DNA of 64,000 nt from Vulcanococcus limneticus LL (GCF_002252705.1 NZ_NQLA01000007.1:29643-93642), one strand, 5' to 3'. Counted from the stretch's first letter, positions 9,948 through 18,734 are shown. The notes: generated by a model not told the origin, from the sequence alone. Program-made: numbers and translations.

Positions 9948-10346
9948 ATGAAACGCCCCCGTCGCCGCCTGCAGCTGGTGCGCCCGGGGCGGCCAGGCTC
10001 CAGCGAAGTGCGCCACGTGTTCCGCCGCAAGCGTCCGACCAGTCGGTGGCGGCAACTGCTCGATGGCGTGCTGCTGCTGGCGGGCGGCACGGGTCTGCTC
10101 GTGGGTCTGTGGCTGCTCACTGAGCGGTTCGACACCCTGCTGTTGGTGAGTCGGGCCATCAGCGACCTGCTCAACGGCCTGGCGCGGCTGGGGGCGGGGC
10201 TGCTGCAGCTGCTGAGCGTGCTGCTGCTCGTGGGCCTGGCCCTGTTGGCGCTGGCGATGCTGGTGGGCGGACTGGTGCGCCTGGTGCGGGCCGTGCTGGC
10301 GCCTGCCCCGCCGAAGCGCCGGGAGTCTGGGGGCCAGCGCAGCTGA
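9948..10346 (+). CDS. Small two-helix membrane protein
   Basis: 132 residues: a very basic N-terminus (11 Arg/Lys within the first 30), a first membrane helix at about 39-58, a second long Leu/Val/Ala helix at about 85-115, and a basic tail. No family recognised. Its position between the 81-residue protein and ppk2 suggests one operon. Confidence 0.6.
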   Translation: MKRPRRRLQLVRPGRPGSSEVRHVFRRKRPTSRWRQLLDGVLLLAGGTGLLVGLWLLTERFDTLLLVSRAISDLLNGLARLGAGLLQLLSVLLLVGLALLALAMLVGGLVRLVRAVLAPAPPKRRESGGQRS

Positions 10347-10412
10347 CAGCCGCCTCGGCCCGGGCGATTGCGGGCCGATGGCGAGGCGAAGAACTCTCCC
10401 TAACATGCGGCC

Positions 10413-11375
10413 ATGGGCAAGAAGGGCAAGCTCAAAGGCAAGGCCTCGGCGACGCAGGCAGCGGCGGGCTTCAACGCCGACACGCTGCTGCCCCGCCACG
10501 GGCGCTTCAGTGATCGCTACTACCCCTCCTCCCAGCTCGATGATCTTCCCGGAGTGGCGTCACCAGAGCCCGCCGCGGAGCAGGCTTCGAGCAACGGCAA
10601 GCTCGATCGCAAATTCTACGAGAAGGAACTGAGCCGACTCCAGGAGGAGCTGGTGAAGATGCAGTACTGGGTGAAGGCCTCGGGCTTCCGCCTGATCGTG
10701 CTGTTCGAGGGGCGGGATGCCGCCGGCAAGGGCGGCACGATCAAGCGGGTCACCGAGCCGCTCAACCCCCGCGGCTGCCGGGTGGTGGCCCTGGGAACGC
10801 CCTCCGACCAGGAGCGGACCCAGTGGTATTTCCAGCGCTACGTGGAGCACTTTCCCGCGGCCGGGGAGATCGTGATCTTCGATCGCAGCTGGTACAACCG
10901 CGCCGGTGTGGAGCGGGTGATGGGCTTCTGCACGCCGGCGCAGCTTCGGGAGTTCGAGCAGTCGTGTCCCGAGTTTGAACGGATGCTGGTGCGCTCGGGC
11001 ATCGTGCTGCTGAAGTATTGGTTTTCGGTGAGTGATGAGGAGCAGGAAGCCCGCTTCCGCTCCCGCATCGACGACCCCACCCGCCGCTGGAAGCTCAGCC
11101 CGATGGATCTGGAATCCCGGGACCGCTGGGAGGACTTCTCCCGCGCCAAGGACGAGATGTTCGCCCACACCAACATCCCCGAGGCCCCCTGGTTCACGGT
11201 GCAGGCGGACGACAAGCGGCGGGCGCGGCTCAACTGCATCCAGCACCTGCTCAGCAAGATCCCCTACCAGGACATGACCCCCCCGGCGGTGAAGCTGCCG
11301 CCGCGCAAGGCGGCCAAGGGCTATGCCCGCCCGCCGATGAACGAGCAGTTCTTCGTGCCGAACCGCTACCCCTAG
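10413..11375 (+). CDS. ppk2: Polyphosphate kinase 2
   Basis: PPK2-type enzyme transferring phosphate between polyphosphate and nucleotides, used in energy and phosphate storage. It has 320 residues as a single PPK2 domain, preceded by about 60 variable residues. The Walker A loop GRDAAGKGGT is at residues 100-109, and the Walker B/lid region FDRSWYNRAGVE at 156-167. Both are intact, so an active enzyme is expected. Whether it acts mainly on NDP or NMP is not resolved here. Its last bases overlap the stop codon of a small convergent gene. Confidence 0.93.
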   Translation: MGKKGKLKGKASATQAAAGFNADTLLPRHGRFSDRYYPSSQLDDLPGVASPEPAAEQASSNGKLDRKFYEKELSRLQEELVKMQYWVKASGFRLIVLFEGRDAAGKGGTIKRVTEPLNPRGCRVVALGTPSDQERTQWYFQRYVEHFPAAGEIVIFDRSWYNRAGVERVMGFCTPAQLREFEQSCPEFERMLVRSGIVLLKYWFSVSDEEQEARFRSRIDDPTRRWKLSPMDLESRDRWEDFSRAKDEMFAHTNIPEAPWFTVQADDKRRARLNCIQHLLSKIPYQDMTPPAVKLPPRKAAKGYARPPMNEQFFVPNRYP

Positions 11376-11485
11376 CGGTGCAGCTGCTGGAACCAGAACC
11401 CGGCAAGCTGCCAGGACGACCACAGGAAGATCCCCAGGAACAGCCAGTTCAGCCAGGCGGGGCGTTGGTCGTTGTCGAAGCGCAT
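11372..11485 (-). CDS. 37-residue single-helix membrane peptide
   Basis: A short frame, ATG to TAG, encoding an acidic/basic head (MRFDNDQRPAW), one hydrophobic Trp/Phe-rich helix (LNWLFLGIFLWSSW) and a short tail ending FQQLHR. Its stop overlaps the end of convergent ppk2. The clean topology and the compact fit between ppk2 and the next minus-strand gene argue that it is real. The function is unknown. Confidence 0.5.
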   Translation of the reverse strand: MRFDNDQRPAWLNWLFLGIFLWSSWQLAGFWFQQLHR

Positions 11486-11501
11486 GGGCGGTGGGCCGGC
11501 C

Positions 11502-11945
11502 TCAGGGGAGGGGGGCGGATTCGAGCTGCCAGCGAAGCACACGGCCATCACCGACGCCAGCGCGGGCCTGGGCGCCGGGCACGGTGATCAGCACGAGCCG
11601 CTGGGGGCCACGCCTGTAGTCGTAGCGGCAGAAGCCAGCTCCGGTGCCCGAGCAGGCCGCCAGGCTGGCCAGGGCATTGCCGGCCAACTCACGCTCAAAG
11701 GCACTGGGCGTCTGCTCGGGGCCCGGCCGCCAGCCCTGCTGGTGCAGGCGGACATCGGCGGCCAGAATCGGCTGCTGGGCCTGGAGTGGCAGCGGCAGGG
11801 GAGCGGACCGCTCGGCTGGGGCCTGGGCCAGCAGCGCGGCAGCCAGCACCAGGGCCAGGGCGCCCCCAGGCCGACCCCAGTGGCGCAGGGCCGCGATCGG
11901 ATCAGGCGGCCACCACGGGCTGGCGCAGGGCCCGCCGCCGCTCAT
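11502..11945 (-). CDS. Hypothetical exported protein
   Basis: With the ATG at 11945 it has 147 residues. A hydrophobic segment (ALALVLAAALLAQAPA) near residues 28-43 looks like a signal peptide ending at an Ala-rich cleavage site. The rest is a small domain with two Cys (AACSGTGAGFCRYDY). The start is uncertain: this ATG overlaps the preceding gene by 44 bases, and the frame is open further to 12017. No family recognised. Confidence 0.45.
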   Translation of the reverse strand: MSGGGPCASPWWPPDPIAALRHWGRPGGALALVLAAALLAQAPAERSAPLPLPLQAQQPILAADVRLHQQGWRPGPEQTPSAFERELAGNALASLAACSGTGAGFCRYDYRRGPQRLVLITVPGAQARAGVGDGRVLRWQLESAPLP

Positions 11946-12096
11946 GCCGCGCTTCGAGCTGGTTGTAGACATCCACGAGCTGGGCACGAATGGCCTCCGT
12001 GTTCTCCAGCTTGGCAAGATTCAGTAGCGCGGACTCAATCTGGGCCTTGCTGTCAATCAGCAGGCGGCATTCGCTGGTCCCGGGTTCGTAGGCCAT
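11902..12096 (-). CDS. Small hypothetical protein (64 residues)
   Basis: Starts at ATG 12096 (MAYEPGTSECRLLIDSKAQI) and is predicted to be a helical soluble protein ending in an Arg-rich tail and ALRQPVVAA. The upstream in-frame extension (to 12330) is Pro/Gly-rich and not credible. It is probably the first gene of a small minus-strand pair with the exported protein at 11502-11945. No family recognised. Confidence 0.5.
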   Translation of the reverse strand: MAYEPGTSECRLLIDSKAQIESALLNLAKLENTEAIRAQLVDVYNQLEARHERRRALRQPVVAA

Positions 12097-12537
12097 GGCG
12101 CAGGTGGGTGTGGAATCCTTCGAAACCCATCGAATCCCGGCCAGCGCCGGGATGTGGTCGGGATTGCTGCCGTTTTGGACTTTGTTCAGCTGGGGCTCCG
12201 GCAGGCAGCGCGCCGGATCAGCCGGATCAGTAGAGAAGGGCAGGGTGACGAGTCCCGCCGGATGACGCCCGTGCTGGGGCGTAGGTCCATGCTCAGCCCA
12301 GCCGCCCCTCGCCGGCAACACCCCAACCATGACTGGAGAGCGCCGAAGTGTGAGCGGATATGACCCCGGCCCTGAGTCGCGGCCCCGAGGACGAGGCCGA
12401 TTGGCCCGGGCAGCTCCGGCCAGCCCCAGTGATTAGCCTGGATCCAGAAGCCTGCGGGGACGGCGGGGCGGCATGGGGGGCGAACCTGCTGAATGGAGGG
12501 CACAAGGTCGGCCAGCGGGTCTGGTGTGCTGTCAGCC
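12097..12537. other. 441-base gap between divergent genes
   Basis: No convincing gene. It separates the small minus-strand gene from the plus-strand diguanylate cyclase and must hold both promoters. Short overlapping frames exist on both strands but lack conserved character. No terminator or clear riboswitch was seen. Confidence 0.5.
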
Positions 12538-15500
12538 ATGAGCCAGCGGCTGCGCCAGGAGCCGATGACGCTGCGCCTGCGGGCGGTGATGGACCAGCTC
12601 GAGCAGGCCCTGGTGTCGGTCGACGACGGCAGTGGCCGGGCAGAGGCCAACGCGGCGGCGGTGCGCCTGCTGGGCCTGGAGAGCGCTGAGCTGCCGGCCC
12701 AGGCCGTGCTGGCGGCCCTGGAGAATCTGGCCCGGCGCGCCATCAACCGTGACGCCACGACCCCAGGCGCCGGCGAGGAGCCCCAGCTCTGGCGCTTCAG
12801 CGCCGCCCCCACCCATCTGCAGGTGCGCTGCACCCCCGTGCACCAGCCGGGTTTCAGCGGCCGGGTGTGGGTTCTCGACGACGTCTCCGTCCTCATGGCG
12901 AGGAACGAGTACCTGGAGGCCGCCAACGCCGCCGGCATCGTGGGCGTGTGGGACTGGGACGTGCCGGCCAACGTGCTCAGCTGGGATCCGGTGATGTACC
13001 GGCTCTACGGCCGCGATCCGGGCGACTTCGGCGGCGCCTACCAGGCCTGGGCCGATGCGGTGCATCCGCAGGATCGGGCCTATGCGGAGGGAGAGATCCA
13101 GGCGGCCCTGCGCGGCGAGCGGCAGTACGCCCCACGCTTCCGGGTGATCTGGCCCGACGGCTCCGTGCATCACCTGCAGGCCGTCTCCCACACCACCTAC
13201 GACCGCGAGGGCAAACCCCTGCGCATGCTCGGCGTCAACTACGACCTGACCGAGCAGGTGCGCATCGCCGAGGAGCTGGCCGCTCAGAAGGCCCTGCTGG
13301 ACACGGTGCTCGGCCACATCGACGCCCACGTATACATGAAGGACCGGCAGGGGCGGTACGTCTACGTGAACCCTCCGGTGGTAGCCCAGTTCGGTCGGCC
13401 GATCGAGCAGATCCTGGGCCACACCGACCTGGAACTGCTGCCGCCCGACGAGGCCGAGACCCTGACCGGCGGCGACGCCCAGGTGTTCGAGCAGGGGGGC
13501 ACCCTGACCCTGGAGGAACACCTGCGCGCCCCGGACGGGCAGGTGCGCCTGTTCCACTCAGAAAAGCTGCTGCTGCAACGGCCGGGCCAGGACGACTGCC
13601 TGATCGGCTTCTCCAAGGACGTGACCGAGGCCCGGCGCCGTGAGGCGGAGCTGGAGCAGCTGCGCCACCGCACCGAGCGCCTGGCGCTGGACCTCACCGA
13701 CCACATGCCGGCGGGCACCTACGTGCTGCGCTTTGAGGCCGATGGCACGCCGGTGTTCGACTTCGCCAGCCGGCGCCTGCTGGAGATGCTGGGTCTGGAG
13801 CTGGAGGCGCTGAAGGCCGACGGCAACCTGCCCTTCCAGCTACTGCAACCCGTCGATGCGCCGGAGATGTGGGCGCGCCTTTTGGAGTCCTACAGGCGGC
13901 GGCAGCCCTTCACCTGGGAGGGGCGGCTGGTGGTGGGGCACGGGCCGCTGTGGGTCTCGATCGAGGCCCTGCCCCGCAGCCGCCAGGACGGCTCGGTGGT
14001 GCTGGAGGGCGTGGTGCTCGACGTGACGCGCCGCAAACGGGCCGAGCGGGAGCTGGTGGAGGCCAATGCCCTGTTCCGCCAGTCGATGCAGAACGCGGCG
14101 GTGGGGCAGTGCCTCTGCCGGCCGGGCACGGGCGACCTGCTGGAGGTGAATCCCGCCCTGTGCAGCTTCTTCCGGCGTGACGCGGAGACCCTGCTCGCGT
14201 GCAGCTGGCAGGAGCTCACCCACCCGGACGACCTGGAGATCGATCGGGCCCTGGCACGGGAGCTTGAGCTGGGCCGGCTGGACACCTACCGGATCCGCAA
14301 GCGCTTCCTGCGCCCCGACGGCTCACTGCGCTGGGGTGATCTGTCGGTGTCGTGCATCCGCAACGCCGATGGCAGCGTGCGGGTGGTGCTGGCCCAGATC
14401 ACCGACATCACGGAGCAGATCCGCACCCAGGAGCAGCTCAAGGAGGAACAGGAGCGACTGCACACCACCATCGACTCCCTGATCGATCCCCACCTGCTGC
14501 TGGAGCCGGTGCGCGATGTGCTCGGGGTGATCGTGGACCTGCGCATCGCCGATGCCAACCGGGCGGCCCTGGTGGAGATGGGCAGGACGCGCGAAAAGCT
14601 GCTGGGGCGCGCCCTGCTGTCGCTCCTGCCGGGCATCGCCAGCACCGGCCTGCTGGATCTTGCACGGCAGGCGATCGAGGGCGGCCAGCCCATCAGCCTC
14701 GATGAATTCCACTACCCCGCCCACGAACTGGCGGGCGGCGATGTCTACCTGGACGTGCGCATGGTGCAGGTGGTCGGCAACCTCAGCTTCACCTGGCGGG
14801 ATGTGAGCGAGCGGCGCCGGGCCGCCGAACAGCTGGCCCGCTCCGAGGAGGACTACCGCCTGCTGGCCCTCAACATGTTGGATGTGGTGATGCGGCTGGC
14901 CGAGGACGGCACCGTGCTCTGGGTCTCCCCCTCCCTCACGCCGATGCTGGGCTGGACGCCCGAGGAGTGGATCGGCCAGAACAGCACCCGCTTTCTGGTG
15001 GATGGCCCCGACTCCGAGATCTACCGGAACAACCTGCAGCGGCTGCAGCGCGGCGAGTCGGTGGTGGCCCGCGATCGGATGTATGCCAAGGGCGGCAGCA
15101 TCCACTGGGTGGAGAGCCACCTCAGCAGCTACCGCCGCAGCGACGGCACGATCGATGGCCTGGTGGGCACCTTCCGGACCGTGGACCGAGAGGTGATCGC
15201 CGAGCAGCAGCTCCAGCAGGAGGCCAACTCCGACGTGCTTACCGGCCTGCTCAACCGGCGCCAGATGCTGGAGCGCCTCAGCCACTTCTGCGGCAGCCGT
15301 CGCCAGGGCGAAGGCCGCGCCGCCCTGCTGTTCTGCGACCTCGATCACTTCAAGGAGATCAATGACCAGTACGGCCACCAGGCAGGCGATCAGGTGCTGC
15401 AGACGCAGGCCGAACGGCTGCGGCGCTGCATCCGCACCGATGACCTGGCGGCACGGATGGGCGGCGACGAGCTGGTGGTGGCGCTGATCGGCGTGAGGGG

Positions 15501-15714
15501 GCTGGTGGATGCGCTGGCCATCGCCGAGAAGATCCGCCGCACCGCCAACGAGCCGATCGCGGTGCTGGGCGAGCGTGTGAACGCCAGTCTCAGCATCGGT
15601 GTGACCCTGATCGAGCCCGGGGAGACTGTGGATGCGGTAATCGCCCGGGCCGACGCGGGCCTGTACGCCGCCAAGCAGCAGGGCCGTAACCGTGTGATCC
15701 CGATCAAGACCTGA
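12538..15714 (+). CDS. Multi-PAS diguanylate cyclase
   Basis: Soluble sensor that would make cyclic-di-GMP. With ATG 12538 it has 1,058 residues and no membrane helix. About six PAS-like units follow one another from about residue 125 to 880 (for example GVWDWDVPANVLSWDP; YMKDRQGRYVYVNPP; RLAEDGTVLWVSPS). A GGDEF domain follows from about 890 to the end (SDVLTGLLNRRQMLERL, then FCDLDHFKEINDQYGHQAGD). The signature is GGDEL at about residue 975, a common active variant. The product-inhibition I-site RTDD lies five residues ahead. There is no EAL or receiver domain. PAS ligands cannot be inferred. An in-frame start at 12493 is possible. Confidence 0.9.
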   Translation: MSQRLRQEPMTLRLRAVMDQLEQALVSVDDGSGRAEANAAAVRLLGLESAELPAQAVLAALENLARRAINRDATTPGAGEEPQLWRFSAAPTHLQVRCTPVHQPGFSGRVWVLDDVSVLMARNEYLEAANAAGIVGVWDWDVPANVLSWDPVMYRLYGRDPGDFGGAYQAWADAVHPQDRAYAEGEIQAALRGERQYAPRFRVIWPDGSVHHLQAVSHTTYDREGKPLRMLGVNYDLTEQVRIAEELAAQKALLDTVLGHIDAHVYMKDRQGRYVYVNPPVVAQFGRPIEQILGHTDLELLPPDEAETLTGGDAQVFEQGGTLTLEEHLRAPDGQVRLFHSEKLLLQRPGQDDCLIGFSKDVTEARRREAELEQLRHRTERLALDLTDHMPAGTYVLRFEADGTPVFDFASRRLLEMLGLELEALKADGNLPFQLLQPVDAPEMWARLLESYRRRQPFTWEGRLVVGHGPLWVSIEALPRSRQDGSVVLEGVVLDVTRRKRAERELVEANALFRQSMQNAAVGQCLCRPGTGDLLEVNPALCSFFRRDAETLLACSWQELTHPDDLEIDRALARELELGRLDTYRIRKRFLRPDGSLRWGDLSVSCIRNADGSVRVVLAQITDITEQIRTQEQLKEEQERLHTTIDSLIDPHLLLEPVRDVLGVIVDLRIADANRAALVEMGRTREKLLGRALLSLLPGIASTGLLDLARQAIEGGQPISLDEFHYPAHELAGGDVYLDVRMVQVVGNLSFTWRDVSERRRAAEQLARSEEDYRLLALNMLDVVMRLAEDGTVLWVSPSLTPMLGWTPEEWIGQNSTRFLVDGPDSEIYRNNLQRLQRGESVVARDRMYAKGGSIHWVESHLSSYRRSDGTIDGLVGTFRTVDREVIAEQQLQQEANSDVLTGLLNRRQMLERLSHFCGSRRQGEGRAALLFCDLDHFKEINDQYGHQAGDQVLQTQAERLRRCIRTDDLAARMGGDELVVALIGVRGLVDALAIAEKIRRTANEPIAVLGERVNASLSIGVTLIEPGETVDAVIARADAGLYAAKQQGRNRVIPIKT

Positions 15715-15742
15715 ACAGCGCCGCTGGACCAGCGCCGACGGA

Positions 15743-15964
15743 TCAGCGTGGCTGGGTGGCGGAGCCGCGGCGGCGGCCGCCATCACCTCGCAGATCCCTG
15801 GCCCGAGAGACCGACGGACGCACCAGACCGCTGGCGGTGCGGGCGGTGCCACCCTCAGCGGGCCGCTCGATTGGGTTGGCCTTGAGCTCGCTGCGCACCT
15901 GGTTCAGCAGCCGGAAGTGGCCGGTGGAGTTGTACTTGCGCAGCACGGCCGGATCCCAGGCCAT
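15743..15964 (-). CDS. Small conserved cyanobacterial protein (73 residues)
   Basis: Starts at ATG 15964 with MAWDPAVLRKYNSTGHFRL, an N-terminus I recognise from short hypothetical proteins of Synechococcus. The last 25 residues are Arg/Gly-rich. The frame is open upstream to 16141, but that part is not conserved-looking and would take the gene into the peroxiredoxin promoter. It is convergent with the diguanylate cyclase and divergent from the peroxiredoxin. Confidence 0.65.
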   Translation of the reverse strand: MAWDPAVLRKYNSTGHFRLLNQVRSELKANPIERPAEGGTARTASGLVRPSVSRARDLRGDGGRRRGSATQPR

Positions 15965-16155
15965 CGGGGCTCTTGTTGCAGATGGACTCAGCCTATGGCC
16001 ACGCCAGCTGGCGATGGATCCGTGATAAGTTGTTACAGCGTCAACTGGAAGTCGATCCGCCTTCGTGAAGCCTGCCAGCTGAGGCAGGTCGCTGGCCCCG
16101 CGGGGGTGTCGCGAAGAGGTGTTCCCGGTTCCGCAACCCATCCATCGTTCTCGCC

Positions 16156-16746
16156 ATGACCCGGCTCGTCGGCCTGCAGGCCCCTGACTTCACCGCCACC
16201 GCCGTGGTGGATCAGGAGTTCAAGGAAGTGACCCTGTCCCAGTACCGCGGCAAGTACGTGGTGCTGTTCTTCTACCCGCTGGACTTCACCTTCGTGTGCC
16301 CCACGGAGATCACCGCTTTCTCCGACCGCTACAGCGACTTCTCCAGCCGCAACACCGAGGTGCTGGGCGTGTCGGTGGACAGCCAGTTCTCCCACCTGGC
16401 CTGGATCCAGACCGAACGCAAGAACGGGGGCATCGGCGACATCGCCTACCCCCTGGTGGCCGACCTCAAGAAGGACATCGCCCGGGCCTACGAGGTGCTG
16501 GATGAGGAAGCCGGCGTGGCCCTGCGCGGTCTGTTCATCATCGATCCCGATGGCGTGATCGCCCACAGCACCATCAACAACCTGCCCGTGGGCCGCAGCG
16601 TCGACGAGACCCTGCGGGTGCTGCAGGCCTTCCAGTACATCCGCAGCAACCCCGACGAGGTGTGCCCCGCCAACTGGACCCCCGGCGAGAAGACCATGAA
16701 GCCCGATCCCGTGGGCAGCAAGGAGTTCTTCGCCGCCGTGAACTGA
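16156..16746 (+). CDS. Typical 2-Cys peroxiredoxin
   Basis: Thioredoxin-dependent peroxidase reducing H2O2 and organic hydroperoxides. It has 196 residues. The peroxidatic Cys48 is in FTFVCPTE and the resolving Cys170 in EVCPANW. GGIG at 91-94 and the C-terminal FF near 191 correspond to the GGLG/YF features linked to sensitivity to over-oxidation, as in chloroplast enzymes. It has its own promoter region shared with the divergent 73-residue gene; an imperfect HLR1-like sequence is at 16022-16039. Confidence 0.95.
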   Translation: MTRLVGLQAPDFTATAVVDQEFKEVTLSQYRGKYVVLFFYPLDFTFVCPTEITAFSDRYSDFSSRNTEVLGVSVDSQFSHLAWIQTERKNGGIGDIAYPLVADLKKDIARAYEVLDEEAGVALRGLFIIDPDGVIAHSTINNLPVGRSVDETLRVLQAFQYIRSNPDEVCPANWTPGEKTMKPDPVGSKEFFAAVN

Positions 16747-16808
16747 GCCACGGGCGATTGAGGCCGAGCGGCCAAGCCAGGCACGCGAATAGCGCTGTGT
16801 CTGGCTCC

Positions 16809-16844
16809 AGCTGCCATCTTCTGCGCTCGCAGTAGATGGCAGCT
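16809..16844. other. Strong hairpin in the intergenic region after the peroxiredoxin gene
   Basis: The outer arms AGCTGCCATCT and AGATGGCAGCT pair perfectly (11 bp). After a T-T mismatch, CTGC pairs with GCAG around a GCTC loop. There is no T-run directly after it, so it is not a simple terminator. It may be the folded part of a small RNA or a 3'-end stabilising structure. Confidence 0.6.
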
Positions 16845-16849
16845 CGCTA

Positions 16850-16906
16850 TCCATGAACTGGCTTGTCCATGAGCTGTCTGTTCATGCACCGGCTGTCCAT
16901 GCACGC
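16850..16906. repeat. Degenerate tandem repeat of about 16 bases built on TCCATG-AGCTG
   Basis: Four imperfect copies follow one another: the CCATG/CATGCA cores recur at 14-17-base spacing, each followed by a variant of ACTGGCT or AGCTGTC. It lies between the hairpin at 16809-16844 and the terminator at 16910-16933. It is not translated into anything recognisable. Confidence 0.5.
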
Positions 16907-16909
16907 GAG

Positions 16910-16933
16910 GGGCCCCTGGAGGGCCCATTTTTT
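16910..16933 (+). terminator. Rho-independent terminator
   Basis: Two GGGCCC copies (each self-complementary, so able to pair with each other) flank a 5-base loop and are followed by A and six T. It is 163 bases after the peroxiredoxin stop, so it ends either a long 3' UTR or a separate small transcript containing the hairpin at 16809. Confidence 0.7.
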
Positions 16934-17011
16934 ATGGGATCCAGCGCACCATTCCTGGGGTGCAGCCAGCTCCGTCTGTTTGCAAGCCGATGGATCCTTG
17001 GTCCTGGGCCC

Positions 17012-18073
17012 TCAGTCCAGCAGGGTGAGGGTGCCGGCCGTGGCATCGAGGCGGCAGCGGCGACCCAGGGGCAGGGCCAGATTCGGCCGGCCGTGGCCCA
17101 CCGCCAGACCGCTCACCAGGGGCACCCCCAACAGGGCCAGGCGCTCCAGCAGGATCTCCTCCATGGAGAAGTCGCCGGGGAGGATATCGTCGCGGGCCCA
17201 GTCGAAGCGCCCCAGGCCGATGCCCCGCACGCCGCGCAGCAGGCCGGAGCTGCGCCACTGGGTGAGCAGGCGGTCGATGCGGTAGGGAGCTTCGCCCGTG
17301 TCTTCGAGCACGAGCACACAGCCCTGCAGGGAGGGCAGCCAGGGGGTGCCGATCAGGGAGGTGGCGATGGTGAGGTTGCTCACCATCAGCGGACCCTCGG
17401 CCACAGCAGCCGCGTGGGAGTGACCCCCCTGGAGTCTGGTCCCGTGGCCCCGGCCCTGCAGGGGCGCCACCGCCTCGCCCCGCAGCAGGCCCGCCAGGCG
17501 ACGCCACTGGGGCATGTCGCCACCGAACCAGCCGTGGATGGCCCCCAGGCTGCCCGCCGCCCGCTGGGCCAGCAACAGGGCGCTGCAATCGGAGAAGCCC
17601 ACCGTCCAACGTGGCCCCGGCGGCACCTGAAATCCCTGCTCCAGCAGGCGGGTGCTGCCCCAGCCGGCACCCACGTAGAACAGGGCCTGAACGGCGCTGT
17701 CGGCCCAGGCGCGGCGCAGGGCATCAGCCCGCACAGCATCGGAGCCGGAAAACCAGCGCCAGCGGCCGAACAGCTCGCGGGGCGTCTGCAGGGTCCAGCC
17801 CTGCTCCTCGCACCGGAGCCGCAGCACGGCAAGGCCGTCGTCACCGGACTCCAACCAGGTGCCGGGGGCCAGGGCGGCAATGCGGCTGCCGGGAACCAAG
17901 GGTGCGGGCCAGCCAGCGGCAGAGGCGCCCCTGGGCGCAGCGAGAGCCAAGTCCACCGCCTGGGCTGCGCGATCGACGCCGGCCCCACGGGCGGAACCAC
18001 TGGCCAGCCCTGGCCCGGTGACCAGGGCTGAACCCGTGCCCAGGGAGAGTCGCAGCAGCTCCCGGCGGCGCAT
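17012..18073 (-). CDS. LD-carboxypeptidase, peptidase family S66
   Basis: Cleaves the L,D bond of the terminal D-Ala in tetrapeptide stems during peptidoglycan recycling (LdcA family). It has 353 residues. The Ser-Glu-His triad is visible: S161 in GFSDCSALL, E257 in VLEDTGEAPYRIDR and H327 in AVGHGRPN. The N-terminus MRRRELLRLSLGTG followed by a hydrophobic stretch looks like a Tat or Sec export signal. Export would place it in the periplasm rather than the cytoplasm of classical LdcA. A His/Gly loop near 208-222 is unusual. It lies 5 bases after purQ. Confidence 0.85.
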   Translation of the reverse strand: MRRRELLRLSLGTGSALVTGPGLASGSARGAGVDRAAQAVDLALAAPRGASAAGWPAPLVPGSRIAALAPGTWLESGDDGLAVLRLRCEEQGWTLQTPRELFGRWRWFSGSDAVRADALRRAWADSAVQALFYVGAGWGSTRLLEQGFQVPPGPRWTVGFSDCSALLLAQRAAGSLGAIHGWFGGDMPQWRRLAGLLRGEAVAPLQGRGHGTRLQGGHSHAAAVAEGPLMVSNLTIATSLIGTPWLPSLQGCVLVLEDTGEAPYRIDRLLTQWRSSGLLRGVRGIGLGRFDWARDDILPGDFSMEEILLERLALLGVPLVSGLAVGHGRPNLALPLGRRCRLDATAGTLTLLD

Positions 18074-18078
18074 CGGCC

Positions 18079-18732
18079 TCAGCCCAACAGGCTGGCCAGC
18101 AGTCGCCGCCCGTCGATACCGCCGGTGGTTGGATCACAGGCCCGCTCCGGGTGGGGCATCAGGCCCAGCACGTTGCCAGCCCGGTTGGTGAGACCGGCCA
18201 CGTCGCCCACCGAGCCATTGGGGTTGCGGCTGTAGCGGAGCACAACCTGGCCCCTGTCCTCCAGGGCCTGGAGCTGGTCGGGATCGATCTGATAGCGGCC
18301 CTCGCCGTGGGCGATCGGGAAGGTCACCTCCTCGCCGCTGGCGTAGCCCTGCAGCCAGGCACAGGCGCCCGGTTCCACCCGCAACCGGGCCGGTTCGCAG
18401 AGGAAGTGCAGCTTCTCGTTGCGGGTCAGGGCGCCCGGCAGCAGGCCCATCTCGGTGAGCACCTGGAAGCCGTTGCAGATGCCGAGCACCCGGCCGCCAC
18501 GCTCGGCGAAGGTCGCCACCTCCTGGAGCACCGGAGCAAAGCGGGCGATGGCACCGCAGCGCAGATAGTCGCCGTAGCTGAAGCCGCCCGGGATCACCAC
18601 GGCCTCGAGGCCGCTCAGGTCGCGCTCCTCATGCCAGAGGAAGCGGGTCTCGATGCCGAGGCAGCCCTGGGCCGCCCACTGCACGTCCCGGTCGCAGTTG
18701 GAACCGGGAAACACCACCACACCGAGGGTCAT
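18079..18732 (-). CDS. purQ: Phosphoribosylformylglycinamidine synthase, glutaminase subunit
   Basis: Glutamine amidotransferase subunit supplying ammonia to PurL for FGAM formation in purine synthesis. It has 217 residues. The nucleophile Cys86 is in [11 protein letters not shown] and the His194/Glu196 pair in LMPHPER completes the triad. FPGSNCDRD at 8-16 is typical. It follows purS by two bases, the usual purS-purQ order. PurL is not in this window. Confidence 0.96.
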   Translation of the reverse strand: MTLGVVVFPGSNCDRDVQWAAQGCLGIETRFLWHEERDLSGLEAVVIPGGFSYGDYLRCGAIARFAPVLQEVATFAERGGRVLGICNGFQVLTEMGLLPGALTRNEKLHFLCEPARLRVEPGACAWLQGYASGEEVTFPIAHGEGRYQIDPDQLQALEDRGQVVLRYSRNPNGSVGDVAGLTNRAGNVLGLMPHPERACDPTTGGIDGRRLLASLLG

Positions 18733-18734
18733 GC

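Noticed and set aside
12329..12356. Words resembling a glycine riboswitch (CTGGAGAGC, GCCGAAG) upstream of the diguanylate cyclase
   Set aside because: The stem that should separate the two words and the 3' conserved blocks are missing, and the downstream gene has no glycine link.
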